This document shows, piece after piece, positions 10,575 through 18,356 of a stretch of 22,915 nucleotides of DNA. The stretch is from IMG/VR virus record IMGVR_UViG_3300009508_000067, positions 1 through 22,915 of that record; one strand, given 5' to 3'. Within the stretch, counting starts at the first letter, position 1. The number at the start of each line of letters is the position of its first letter. The stretch comes from a virus. The position numbers were made by a program, and so were the translations under genes. Under the pieces are notes generated by a model that made no database searches, was not told the DNA's origin, and saw nothing but the letters and a program-made list of their open reading frames with translations.

Positions 10575-12251
10575 ATGGCAATTAACATTCAAGAGATATT
10601 ACACCCAAGCGATTCGGACTCTATAAAGTTTGAAAAGATTAATTATAATTTTGATCAAATCTTAGCAAATGGCGGCGGGCCTGCTGGACCTAAAGGCCAA
10701 AAGGGTGATCAGGGCCAGGTCGGTTCGACCGGACAAAAAGGTCAAAAGGGTGAAGTTGGACCAATTGGTGAAAAGGGTGTAGCAGGATCTACTGATAGCC
10801 CATGGTATACTGTTGAAGTAGATACAAATAATGATGGTAATAATGAAGTTAGCATTCTAAAACCTAAAGTTGGGACTGATCTAAATATGCCAATTATATG
10901 GTTAGGTGATTCTGATTTTGAAGAAGGCTTAACAGACGGTGATATAGAAACTAATGCTAGACTAAATATCGGTAGAGATGTTATTTTTGAAAATTATATA
11001 AAATTACGTCATCACGATCTAGGCGGTATTAGTAAAAATTTAGTATTAACTAGTACTGTTTTAGATGGGTATACCAGATTTAATTGGCAAAATGCATTTG
11101 GCAATACTTTAATAGAATACGGTGTCAATACTGATAAGATAACTTTAGTTGCTAATAGTTCTTCATTTAACTTAAGTGGAAATTTCGTAAATATAAATTC
11201 TTTAGCTGATACAAATATAAAATTGTCAACATTAGGATCTGGTATCTTAGATGTTGATATTAATGCAGAATTTAAAGGATATCTAAGATTGCCGGCAGGG
11301 ACAACCGGTCAAAGACCTATTGTGCCTCAGATTGGTATGATTAGATTTAATACTGATTTAGATATTGTAGAAGCTTATTATAATAACAGCGGTACTCCTG
11401 AGTGGAGAGAACTATGTACTGATTGTGGCACTCCAGTTGGTGATAGTATTGGTATTGTTGGTGGTGATATTGTAGCAAATGCCGACGGTTCACCTGCTTC
11501 AGATACTATTAGTATTTCTGGTGGTGATATTGATGCAAAAGCAGATGGTAGTCCATTTAGTTCAGCAGAATTAACAATAAATGGATCTAATGTTCTAACT
11601 GCACCATATAACACACCAACAACATTATACTTAAATTACGGAATTACACCTGCCGGTGTAGATCCAAGTTCTAGTAACGTGTCTGTTGATCAGGCTGGTT
11701 TAACGATTACAATGGAACCAAGTCTGAATAGAATAAGAGTGGTTACAAGTGCATCAACGCTTGGAAAGGTATACAACGTAACTGTAACACACCCTAATGA
11801 TTCTAATGTTAAAGTAGTGTGGACGATAACGTTGATTAATGTTGCTCCAACTCCAACGCCAACTAGTGGCTCAGGTGCAGGCCCAACTCCAACACCTACT
11901 CCAACTTCGGTTCCACCGACTCCAACGCCAATTCCAGCAACAGCAGTATTAAATAGGGTATTGTCTGACCTTGGATCTTTATCATATCCTGATGAAGTTG
12001 ATGTCGATTGGACATTGAGCGATATCGAAAATTGTACAGGAGTTACCGTGCAAAACTCATTATCACCGACAGGCCCGTGGGGTAGTAATACCGGCGATTG
12101 TACTTCACCTAGGAGATTAATTTTTGCAAACTCATGTGATACTACTAAATATTTTAGAATAATACAACTTAGGTCAGGCTTACCAGACGTTATATCAAAT
12201 GTTTATACATTCACGTTTGATGCATGTGGCGGAGGTGGCGGTTTAAGCTAA
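10575..12251 (+). CDS. Collagen-like tail fibre protein with Ig-like domain and Pro/Thr linker
   Basis: This 558-residue protein has the modular build of a tail fibre. Residues 1-34 are a short head (MAINIQEILHPSDSDSIKFE). Residues 35-71 are about twelve perfect Gly-X-Y triplets (GPKGQKGDQG and similar), expected to form a collagen-type triple helix and so a trimer. Residues 75-235 are beta-rich. Residues 236-280 carry LRLPAGTTGQRP and GMIRFNTD, a signature seen in many T4-like tail fibres. Residues 333-422 look Ig-like. Residues 425-455 are a Pro/Thr linker. The 456-550 domain contains Cys487, Cys509 and Cys521, and the protein ends in CGGGGGLS. Two short parallel segments, GGDIVANADGSP and GGDIDAKADGSP, sit at residues 297-327. 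It starts two bases after the previous stop. The likely role is host-surface recognition; the receptor cannot be read from the sequence. Confidence 0.85.
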   Translation: MAINIQEILHPSDSDSIKFEKINYNFDQILANGGGPAGPKGQKGDQGQVGSTGQKGQKGEVGPIGEKGVAGSTDSPWYTVEVDTNNDGNNEVSILKPKVGTDLNMPIIWLGDSDFEEGLTDGDIETNARLNIGRDVIFENYIKLRHHDLGGISKNLVLTSTVLDGYTRFNWQNAFGNTLIEYGVNTDKITLVANSSSFNLSGNFVNINSLADTNIKLSTLGSGILDVDINAEFKGYLRLPAGTTGQRPIVPQIGMIRFNTDLDIVEAYYNNSGTPEWRELCTDCGTPVGDSIGIVGGDIVANADGSPASDTISISGGDIDAKADGSPFSSAELTINGSNVLTAPYNTPTTLYLNYGITPAGVDPSSSNVSVDQAGLTITMEPSLNRIRVVTSASTLGKVYNVTVTHPNDSNVKVVWTITLINVAPTPTPTSGSGAGPTPTPTPTSVPPTPTPIPATAVLNRVLSDLGSLSYPDEVDVDWTLSDIENCTGVTVQNSLSPTGPWGSNTGDCTSPRRLIFANSCDTTKYFRIIQLRSGLPDVISNVYTFTFDACGGGGGLS

Positions 12252-12290
12252 TATAAAAAACAAGATAAATATAAAAACATAAATAATAAC

Positions 12291-13547
12291 ATGGCAGCAA
12301 ACGATTATACAAGAACGGTAAATATCACACCTTTAGGCACATCCTATTCGTGGGATACTCCGCCTAGCTGGATTACCATAAATCAAGTAGGTACTAGTAA
12401 TGATTGGATTATTACTGTGGCGGCTAATTCTGGTACATCCAGATCTGCCACGTTAACGGTTAGGCACAGTAATACAACTACTACTGATACTATATCAGTT
12501 TCTCAAGCGGGTGGTACGGTAATAACACCGACTGCAACTCCGGCTTCACCGACTGCAACTCCGGTTGTACCGACTGCAACTCCGGTTGTACCGACCCCAG
12601 CGTTCACGTTCGCAACTAATACAACGTCTGGTAATAGATTTGTATTTACACCTCAGACATTTAGTACTGATGTAGCGTATACAATTGTAGCTGATGGTGA
12701 GACTAGTCCAGTGGCACCTAGTGATTTTAATACTGAGGGCGTTGATGGAACAAACGTATTTGGTCCAAATGTAACAATAGACCCTAATGTATTTAATGGA
12801 ACTTATAGGTTTACTAAAACTTTTTCACCTATAAATAATACGAATGTTGACTGTACTGTAATTGCACCCTATGGCACAAGCGACACATGGTACTGTGTAC
12901 TCGAATCTGATTCTGGAGAAATTATGGGCCCAACTTCTGAAGAAATTATAAACCCAACACCAACACCATTCCCGACAGCAACAACTTATGTGGACACCGG
13001 CGGTGGCGGTACCGGTGGTGGTGGATGTCACTTAGCTGGTGATTTACTTACTTTAGCGAATGGAGAAACTAAAAAAGTAGAGGATATTGTATTAGGAGAT
13101 GCACTGTTATCGTTGGCTATTAACGGCTTAAGCGATGTAGAAACAATATACAGAGAGTTTAATATTTCAGCCGCTGACTATTCTGATGAATATACAAGTG
13201 CTGTGGTAAATGACATATATGTAGATACTTATTCTTCATATTATGACATAAACAATGGAGAACTACAACTTACGTTAGAACACCCAGTTTTAGTTAAAAC
13301 ATCTGACGACAGAGTTGTATTTAAAGTAATTAAAGATGTCTTAGTTGGTGATAGTATGTTAAATCAAAACAATGAATGGGTATTAGTAAACTCTAACGTA
13401 TTGGTTCAGACAGAAGCGCCTTTTACGACTTATGCATTTAATGTTGAAAATAAAGATGTATATTTTGCAAGCGGAATCCTAGTACATAACGTAATGGATG
13501 AGGACGTACTTGGTAAAGACGATGGTTTTAACGGAATTCAAGAATAA
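12291..13547 (+). CDS. BACON-domain, Pro/Thr-stalk protein with C-terminal Hint self-processing domain
   Basis: The 418-residue product has five visible parts. Residues about 5-73 match the BACON pattern (PPSWITINQ, RSATLTVRHS, TISVSQAG), a domain linked to glycan or mucin binding in Bacteroidota. Residues 80-104 are a 7-residue PTATPVV repeat. Residues 105-218 are a beta-rich domain with Cys188 and Cys202. A second Pro/Thr linker and GGGGTGGGG (237-245) follow. Residues 246-400 form a Hint domain: Cys246 at the start of GCHLAGDLLTLANG, the KKVEDIVLGD segment, the TxxH motif TLEH (328-331), and the terminal GILVHN (395-400). The next residue is Val401, not Cys, Ser or Thr, so ordinary protein splicing is not expected; cleavage or thioester transfer is. 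No homing-endonuclease insert is visible. An 18-residue acidic tail ends the protein. A host-adhesion or decoration role is inferred. Confidence 0.85.
   Translation: MAANDYTRTVNITPLGTSYSWDTPPSWITINQVGTSNDWIITVAANSGTSRSATLTVRHSNTTTTDTISVSQAGGTVITPTATPASPTATPVVPTATPVVPTPAFTFATNTTSGNRFVFTPQTFSTDVAYTIVADGETSPVAPSDFNTEGVDGTNVFGPNVTIDPNVFNGTYRFTKTFSPINNTNVDCTVIAPYGTSDTWYCVLESDSGEIMGPTSEEIINPTPTPFPTATTYVDTGGGGTGGGGCHLAGDLLTLANGETKKVEDIVLGDALLSLAINGLSDVETIYREFNISAADYSDEYTSAVVNDIYVDTYSSYYDINNGELQLTLEHPVLVKTSDDRVVFKVIKDVLVGDSMLNQNNEWVLVNSNVLVQTEAPFTTYAFNVENKDVYFASGILVHNVMDEDVLGKDDGFNGIQE
12528..12590 (+). repeat. 21-bp tandem repeat encoding PTATPVV units
   Basis: Three 21-base units begin at 12528, 12549 and 12570. 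They encode PTATPAS, PTATPVV and PTATPVV and form the stalk after the BACON-like domain. The last two units are identical over CCGACTGCAACTCCGGTTGT. As with the 33-bp repeat in the giant gene, copy-number change would preserve the reading frame. Confidence 0.85.
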
Positions 13548-13553
13548 ATAAAA

Positions 13554-14357
13554 ATGAATATAATTAAAAAAATAATCAGCAATAGGAACACCCTTACATT
13601 TGTATTGGGTGCTCTTTTTGTTTTATTGTTTCTAAGACAGTGTAATCAAACTGAAAATCTTAAACATGGTTTAGAGGTAGTTCAACAAACAGCAGATAGA
13701 AATTTAAATAATTATTTAGCTTCAAAGGATTCTGTTAATCAATTGGTAGCAGAAAATGGTAATTTAATATCGAAAATAAGATCTTATGAATTTGATATTA
13801 ACGATTTAAAGGATGATCAAAATGAATTAGTTTTAAAATACAGAAAGGCTCTTAATTTAAATAAGGATTTAAACAAAGTTAATACTCTTTTATCAGCTGA
13901 TATAGATATCAAAGATAGTTTATTGGCTAACGTAACATCATCTGAAGTGGATTCAACGACAACTAAATTAACATTTTCTAAGTTCGATGATTTTGGTAAT
14001 GGTAATTCTAGAAATTTAATGGGTAATATGTTGATAACAAGACATGATACTGGATTAAATTATGGAAATGCTTCTTTTGATATAGAACATACGATTAGTC
14101 TATTAGCAGCCATAGAAAGAATAAACGGAGCAGATCAATTAAAAATTTCTACATCATATCCAGGATTAACTTTTAGTAATATAGAAAATATTAATTTAAT
14201 TAATACTAGACTTAATCAAAAGCCTACCAAAAAAGGTGGTTGGGCAATAGGGATTGGTATCGGTTATGGAATCAATCTAAACAACAATCAAGTAATAAGT
14301 ACTGGTCCATCAATCGGATTAGGATTATATTATTCTCCTAAATGGTTAAGATTTTAA
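13554..14357 (+). CDS. Membrane-anchored coiled-coil protein, possibly spanin-like
   Basis: The 267-residue product has a basic N-terminus (NIIKKIISNRN), one hydrophobic membrane segment (about residues 13-28, TLTFVLGALFVLLFLR) and Cys30. A long charged helical region (about 33-125) probably forms a coiled coil, and after a mixed middle section the C-terminus is glycine- and aromatic-rich (GIGIGYG and GPSIGLGLYYSP, 232-262). An inner-membrane anchor with a long periplasmic coil resembles the inner spanin (Rz) layout and similar proteins in Bacteroidota phages. The Gly/aromatic end could engage the outer membrane. The sequence before Cys30 (FLRQC) is a poor lipobox. It starts six bases after the Hint gene in an AATAAAAATG context. 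The spanin role is an inference; a virion or injection-apparatus role is also possible. Confidence 0.7.
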   Translation: MNIIKKIISNRNTLTFVLGALFVLLFLRQCNQTENLKHGLEVVQQTADRNLNNYLASKDSVNQLVAENGNLISKIRSYEFDINDLKDDQNELVLKYRKALNLNKDLNKVNTLLSADIDIKDSLLANVTSSEVDSTTTKLTFSKFDDFGNGNSRNLMGNMLITRHDTGLNYGNASFDIEHTISLLAAIERINGADQLKISTSYPGLTFSNIENINLINTRLNQKPTKKGGWAIGIGIGYGINLNNNQVISTGPSIGLGLYYSPKWLRF

Positions 14358-14371
14358 AATTAATATAAATA

Positions 14372-16438
14372 ATGGCACAATCATCAAGATATTTTTATTT
14401 AGATTCAGACATCTTACTTGAATTTATATACCACGACCAAGGCAATCCTTCTAAGTATCAAATAGAAGTTGATGACAACGGTAGTGAGGTTAAATTCTTA
14501 GATACAGTTAAAGGTGATGCTTCACAACAGCGACACTTAATTAATGAATTAGGTAGCGCGGTAGTAAATTTTGATGTAACTTCGGTAAGTGGCTATTTAG
14601 CTGTTGAAAATTTTGCAGCGAGAACTCTCTTATTGCAAAATGGTAAAACTTATAAGTTTAATCTAAGTGCTTTGCCCAATCCCGAATTATTCAACATCGG
14701 TGGATCTTTAGGAATTTACTCTTATTCAAGCGTAACTCAAATCGGACAATTTACACCAACTCAAAATGGTACGGTTTCATATACATATGAAGGACTGAAG
14801 GGTGGTAAAGTAATCGTTGATACTAGAGCCAATCCTCTGTTTGCAAGTCCTGATGAAAATACAGGCAATGATATTAACCAGACTATCGGTAGATATCATG
14901 CTGTGCAGTCAGATAACACAGGCACAAAGTATGCATTAATAGGTTATGATTCAACCGGCGATTATGATATGTTTAATTATATCAACAACAATGTTAATTG
15001 GGCCGGTGGAAATGAAACAGACCTTTTAAATTCACAAACTAATGCAACTGCTAATATTAATTATATTAAGTATGATAGTATTAGACTACACCTGAGAAGT
15101 GGTTATAGTTTTGCTGCCAGGGGTTATGAAGGTTTCTTATTTCAAATCGGGGCTAAAAGAAATAGTGGTATAAGTAATTACCTAACACAGTTGGTTTATT
15201 TAAATACTAGTAATTATGAATATGCAAATCCTAAACCTTTTATTTTAGGTGAGACTTTATATAGTAAATTTATTGAAGTTAAAGTTCCAACCTTAATAGA
15301 TCAGAATGCTGAATTCGAAGACCTTTTTTATGGTGATGGCAGTATCGGTTCAAGCGACTTAGATCCAACTTCAAATTATAATGTTACTTTTAAATTAATA
15401 GATAGATTAGAAACTCTAAACGGTTATGATTATTTTATTACTGGTGAAGAGAATAAATTTACTATTTCAAGAGAAGATGAATTTCAAGATTTCACGGTTG
15501 TTATAGAGGATGCTGCAGATGGAGATTATTTTAAAATATACGGAGAGAAAGATAACTCTATTGGTAATTTTGAAGCATATATTTTAAATCAAATTACTTC
15601 AACATCAGATGATATAACAGTTTTATTCGATGTTGACGTGTTCGAAAACATAGGTACTACTGAAGTTAAAACTTTTCAAACAACATACACACAATACGAG
15701 GACTTTAATACTCCTATTGTTTTTAGACCAGTTATTGTTAATAGTAATATAGCATCTAGCTTTTCTATTGATGTAACTATGAAAATATGGAATCAAACCG
15801 ATAATACACAGATTGTAAAGAGGGCTAGTCTATCAGTTAATCAAGCTGCCAAATATGGTAAAAAATTAAGTAAACTTAAAATTGATTCTCCTAATCAGTT
15901 GACAGAGGTTTATAACGTACTACCACAATTAGCGTCTAATAAAATTATAGCTGGAATATTCACAGACAATTTACCTAGAACTGTAAAATATGTACCTGCA
16001 TTTGTTGAAAGACATAACGTTATTGCTTCAAGTGCTAAAATTCAATTTGATAGCTCTAATGAAAACATTATGACTCAAAGTATTACTGAGGTAGACACAT
16101 CATCTTTTAAATCAGAAGGCGACCTAGTTATTAATATTCCACCATTTACATCTTACTATAAATTTGTAATTGCTAAGAAAAAAGAGGACGACGTTGAGTT
16201 CGTTTCATTTGAAAATGCTGAACACTTAGTTATGACATTTGGTGATGGTAAACAAAAATTAAAATTTAATCACGTTTCTAATAAAGATATAAACATGGGT
16301 GAAGGTGAAGTACTTTTTAAAATTAGTGAAGCTAACGCAAACACTATTAGAGGTATGAAGAATTCTACATTTTATATTAGCGTTAATAATGGAGTGGATG
16401 AAACAATGATTTTATCTGGTAAATTTAATATTAACTAA
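14372..16438 (+). CDS. Large structural protein of unknown family
   Basis: The 688-residue product begins MAQSSRYFYLDSDILLEF and is beta-rich throughout, with many Asn, Thr, Ser and aromatic residues. It has no Cys, no signal peptide and no catalytic motif that I can see. Several stretches look like repeated beta-sandwich domains (for example around residues 330-480 and 560-688), ending in ILSGKFNIN. The next gene begins two bases after its stop, and the neighbours are virion proteins, so a baseplate, tail or fibre-attachment role is likely. The 14-base gap before its ATG contains TATAAATA directly against the start codon, better explained as an A/T-rich initiation region than as a promoter. 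I cannot assign a T4 homologue. Confidence 0.7.
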   Translation: MAQSSRYFYLDSDILLEFIYHDQGNPSKYQIEVDDNGSEVKFLDTVKGDASQQRHLINELGSAVVNFDVTSVSGYLAVENFAARTLLLQNGKTYKFNLSALPNPELFNIGGSLGIYSYSSVTQIGQFTPTQNGTVSYTYEGLKGGKVIVDTRANPLFASPDENTGNDINQTIGRYHAVQSDNTGTKYALIGYDSTGDYDMFNYINNNVNWAGGNETDLLNSQTNATANINYIKYDSIRLHLRSGYSFAARGYEGFLFQIGAKRNSGISNYLTQLVYLNTSNYEYANPKPFILGETLYSKFIEVKVPTLIDQNAEFEDLFYGDGSIGSSDLDPTSNYNVTFKLIDRLETLNGYDYFITGEENKFTISREDEFQDFTVVIEDAADGDYFKIYGEKDNSIGNFEAYILNQITSTSDDITVLFDVDVFENIGTTEVKTFQTTYTQYEDFNTPIVFRPVIVNSNIASSFSIDVTMKIWNQTDNTQIVKRASLSVNQAAKYGKKLSKLKIDSPNQLTEVYNVLPQLASNKIIAGIFTDNLPRTVKYVPAFVERHNVIASSAKIQFDSSNENIMTQSITEVDTSSFKSEGDLVINIPPFTSYYKFVIAKKKEDDVEFVSFENAEHLVMTFGDGKQKLKFNHVSNKDINMGEGEVLFKISEANANTIRGMKNSTFYISVNNGVDETMILSGKFNIN

Positions 16439-16440
16439 GT

Positions 16441-16992
16441 ATGGTTCTTAATAGTAGAAATAATGCATTTGATTTTAAATTCCCCAGAAAATTTATTCCT
16501 GAGGAAGTGGCACAGAAGTATAAGAAGTATTTAAATAAAGTACCAGGTGGACTATTATCTGAACCTATTGATTTTGTTAACTATAGTATTCAAGGTATTA
16601 ATATCCCAGGTGTTTCATTTGATCCACTATCACAAGAAGATAATGATGGTACTAAAAGATATCACAGAGGTGCTTTACCGATTCAAAATGTAATTAATAG
16701 AGAATTTACGGTGACTATGCAGTTACTAGATGGTTTTATTAATTATTGGATTATGATGGATACATTACTGTATTATTACGCAAGAACAACTAAACAAACA
16801 CATATAGAACCGTTGACTTTAAGAATCTTAGATTCTGAAGGCGCATCGGTAGCTTATATGGAATTTACAGATTCAATTATGAATTCTATTAATGAACTCA
16901 ATTTGAATTTTGCAGAGAATGTGGCGTCATTTAATACATTTGATGTTACCTTCTTTTACAATAGATTAAATCTAAGATTAGAAGTAGAATAA
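16441..16992 (+). CDS. Probable tail-tube-fold protein (tube or tube-baseplate junction)
   Basis: The 183-residue product resembles T4 gp19-type tail-tube proteins in layout. An N-terminal extension (1-40) is followed by VNYSIQGINIPGVSFDP (47-63), a charged segment ending in KRYHRGALPIQN (72-83), and then REFTVTMQLLDGFINYWIMM (87-106). The C-terminal beta segment has PLTLRILDSEG and a final strand NRLNLRLEVE. In tube proteins a beta sandwich with a central helix following an EFTVT-type strand is characteristic. This could instead be a tube initiator like gp48 or gp54, or a tail-completion protein. No sheath gene is in the window to fix the order. The call rests on pattern resemblance only. 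Confidence 0.5.
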   Translation: MVLNSRNNAFDFKFPRKFIPEEVAQKYKKYLNKVPGGLLSEPIDFVNYSIQGINIPGVSFDPLSQEDNDGTKRYHRGALPIQNVINREFTVTMQLLDGFINYWIMMDTLLYYYARTTKQTHIEPLTLRILDSEGASVAYMEFTDSIMNSINELNLNFAENVASFNTFDVTFFYNRLNLRLEVE

Positions 16993-16996
16993 AAAC

Positions 16997-17007
16997 GATA
17001 TATAAAA
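16997..17007 (+). promoter_or_regulatory. Degenerate relative of the GATATATAATA element
   Basis: GATATATAAAA differs from the repeated 11-mer at one position (A for T at position 10) and lies only 12 bases before the ATG at 17009. This is too close for the spacing seen at the other copies, so it may simply be the A/T-rich initiation region. Confidence 0.2.
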
Positions 17008-17008
17008 T

Positions 17009-17377
17009 ATGAAAACATTTAATACATACTTAGTTGAAAATGCTGTCACAGAACAGGATATCAAACTTATTAACGAGGGTCTACAAGAAGAATGGACACC
17101 TGAGTTAGAGACTAAGATTGATGCCGCCCTAGAATCATTCGCATTAGAATATAAAAATGAAGATGGTACCTTTGATATTGAAAGGCTTAATGAAGAAATT
17201 ACAAATGAAGGTTTCTTTGGTTCAATTATTGGTGGTCTTACTGGTTTCGCTTTAGGTAAATCAGTTGGTAAGATGATTGCTAAAGTATTAGGTATTGAAA
17301 AAGGTATTTTCTATGATTTATTAACCTCAAGACTTGTTGGCGCTGCACTAGGTGCTAGTCTTGGTAAAAGAATCTAA
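17009..17377 (+). CDS. Small glycine-zipper protein with capsid-targeting-like N-terminus
   Basis: The 122-residue product begins MKTFNTYLVENA. This closely matches the spacing of the T4 capsid-targeting sequence of internal proteins (MKTYQEFIAEA in IPIII), where gp21 cuts after the Glu. Here the equivalent site would be after Glu10. Residues 12-68 are acidic and helical. Residues 69-122 are glycine-rich and hydrophobic (GSIIGGLTGFALGKSVGKMI and LVGAALGASLGKRI), in the style of glycine-zipper membrane segments. Together these suggest a protein packaged in the capsid and delivered to the cell, perhaps acting at the membrane. That role is an inference. The next gene's ATG abuts its stop codon. 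Confidence 0.75.
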   Translation: MKTFNTYLVENAVTEQDIKLINEGLQEEWTPELETKIDAALESFALEYKNEDGTFDIERLNEEITNEGFFGSIIGGLTGFALGKSVGKMIAKVLGIEKGIFYDLLTSRLVGAALGASLGKRI

Positions 17378-18028
17378 ATGAATTTTTTAGCAGTAGACTT
17401 TTCTCTTAATTCCCCAGGAATTTGCTTATATAATGATAAAGGTAAGAAATACCATTTCATTAGTTATATAAAACCAAAAACAGGTACAAAGGCAGAACAA
17501 AGGCTTCAAGAAGAGATATCATTATTAAGTGATGTCACTTTAGTTGATCAACCTGACTTTACAAATAACGAAACGTTTTCAAGTGCTGAACTCCTCAAGG
17601 TTAAGCGCTATGATAGAATGGCAGATGACATAATAAACCTGGTCTTACAAAACAGTTTTGAAGGTGATGGGTTTACTATTGGATTCGAAGGCACTTCATA
17701 TGGTTCTAACGGTGGGACTAATAATATGATTGACATGGCAGCCGGCGCTGCAATCTTAAAACTTAAACTCTTAAAGACCTTAAATCCCGAAGACATCATG
17801 ACGGTGGCCCCGACTACTATTAAGAAGTTTGCTGGTAAAGGTAACATGAACAAGCTCCAGTTGTTTGAGGCTTTTCAAAGAAATGTGAATGAAGACCCGG
17901 TCTTAGCTAAAAGCCCTTTGTGGAAAATTGTGAAAGACCTTGAAGTCGGGAAGAAGATCCCAAAGCCGTTAGACGATCTAGTCGACGCTTATTTCCTAGT
18001 TGCCTTTATGGCCAACCCTCCAGCCTAA
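17378..18028 (+). CDS. RuvC-like Holliday junction resolvase
   Basis: The 216-residue product has the RNase H-fold layout of RuvC-family nucleases. An N-terminal strand carries Asp7 (FLAVDFSLNSPG). A second acidic site, Glu104, sits in IGFEGTSYGSNG, and the C-terminal helix has the Asp cluster KPLDDLVDAYFLVAF (D199, D200, D203). Lysines in TTIKKFAGKGNMNK (147-159) occupy the position of the conserved basic residues seen before the last acidic motif in this family. It would cut branched DNA during recombination and before packaging. T4 itself uses the unrelated gp49 endonuclease VII. The start abuts the preceding stop (TAAATG), implying translational coupling. Its 3' half uses more G- and C-ending codons than the structural genes. 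Confidence 0.85.
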   Translation: MNFLAVDFSLNSPGICLYNDKGKKYHFISYIKPKTGTKAEQRLQEEISLLSDVTLVDQPDFTNNETFSSAELLKVKRYDRMADDIINLVLQNSFEGDGFTIGFEGTSYGSNGGTNNMIDMAAGAAILKLKLLKTLNPEDIMTVAPTTIKKFAGKGNMNKLQLFEAFQRNVNEDPVLAKSPLWKIVKDLEVGKKIPKPLDDLVDAYFLVAFMANPPA

Positions 18029-18136
18029 TCTGTCTCTGACTTAAAGAACATTTATTATATGCTAGTTGCTCAGAATTGTTTCAATTTATTTAAAAAAAAA
18101 TAAAAATAAGCTCTAGATGAAACAAAAAGCAATTCA
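18029..18136 (+). other. A/T-rich non-coding stretch after the resolvase gene
   Basis: I see no credible gene here. It contains a poly-A tract (about 18092-18106) and a weak AATTG-TTT-CAATT inverted repeat near 18072-18086 without a T-run, so I do not call a terminator. A 16-codon frame at 18117 is too short to support. The interval precedes a promoter-like element and the 58-codon gene. Confidence 0.4.
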
Positions 18137-18147
18137 GATATATAATA
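18137..18147 (+). promoter_or_regulatory. Candidate promoter element GATATATAATA before the 58-codon gene
   Basis: This exact copy of the repeated 11-mer is intergenic and lies 43 bases upstream of the ATG at 18180. That distance nearly equals those before the genes at 3065 (47) and 22611 (42). Confidence 0.5.
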
Positions 18148-18179
18148 TGTATACTAATAAACAGTAACAATTATTTAAA

Positions 18180-18356
18180 ATGTTAGCTACAACTGAACTC
18201 ATCCATCTCAATAAAGCCCTCATAACGATGGTGCGAGAAAATAGGATCACAACAACTGAGCGTGAAGAACTACTCCACAAAGCAGGGCTGCTTAAGCTCG
18301 AGGACGGTAGATGGAAAGAGAACGGTAATAGTATTTTAACATTGACTAATAGTTGA
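18180..18356 (+). CDS. Small hypothetical protein (58 aa)
   Basis: An ATG at 18180 opens a 58-codon frame ending at TGA 18354-18356. It begins MLATTELIHLNKALITMVRE and continues with charged helical sequence (TTEREELLHKAGLLKLEDGR). No known motif is seen; a small soluble helical protein is likely. Support for it being real: a promoter-like element 43 bases upstream, an A-rich start context, and codon use close to that of the flanking resolvase and SSB genes. It fills most of an otherwise long non-coding gap. The function is unknown. Confidence 0.6.
   Translation: MLATTELIHLNKALITMVRENRITTTEREELLHKAGLLKLEDGRWKENGNSILTLTNS

Noticed and set aside
13026-13490. Full splicing intein with homing endonuclease
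   Set aside because: The domain is about 155 residues with no LAGLIDADG-type insert. The residue after His-Asn is Val, and only an 18-residue tail follows.
3065-13547. Diversity-generating retroelement with template and variable repeats in the adhesins
   Set aside because: No reverse transcriptase gene and no adenine-biased repeat pair were seen in the window; the repeated DNA is stalk sequence only.
13589-13619. CACCC/GGGTG hairpin followed by five T, terminator-like
   Set aside because: It lies inside the coding sequence of the membrane-anchor gene, where the T-run encodes hydrophobic residues; the stem is only 5 bp.
14364-14371. TATAAATA, identical to the T4 late promoter box
   Set aside because: It touches the ATG at 14372, so a transcript started from it would begin inside the coding region. 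It is better explained as the A/T-rich initiation region.
18117-18167. 16-codon frame starting ATGAAACAAAAAGC
   Set aside because: It is too short, overlaps the promoter-like element and has no supporting feature.
18029-18179. Possible tRNA or other structured RNA in the non-coding gap
   Set aside because: No cloverleaf, anticodon arm or TTC-type loop could be found by eye; the sequence is A/T-rich with only weak inverted repeats.
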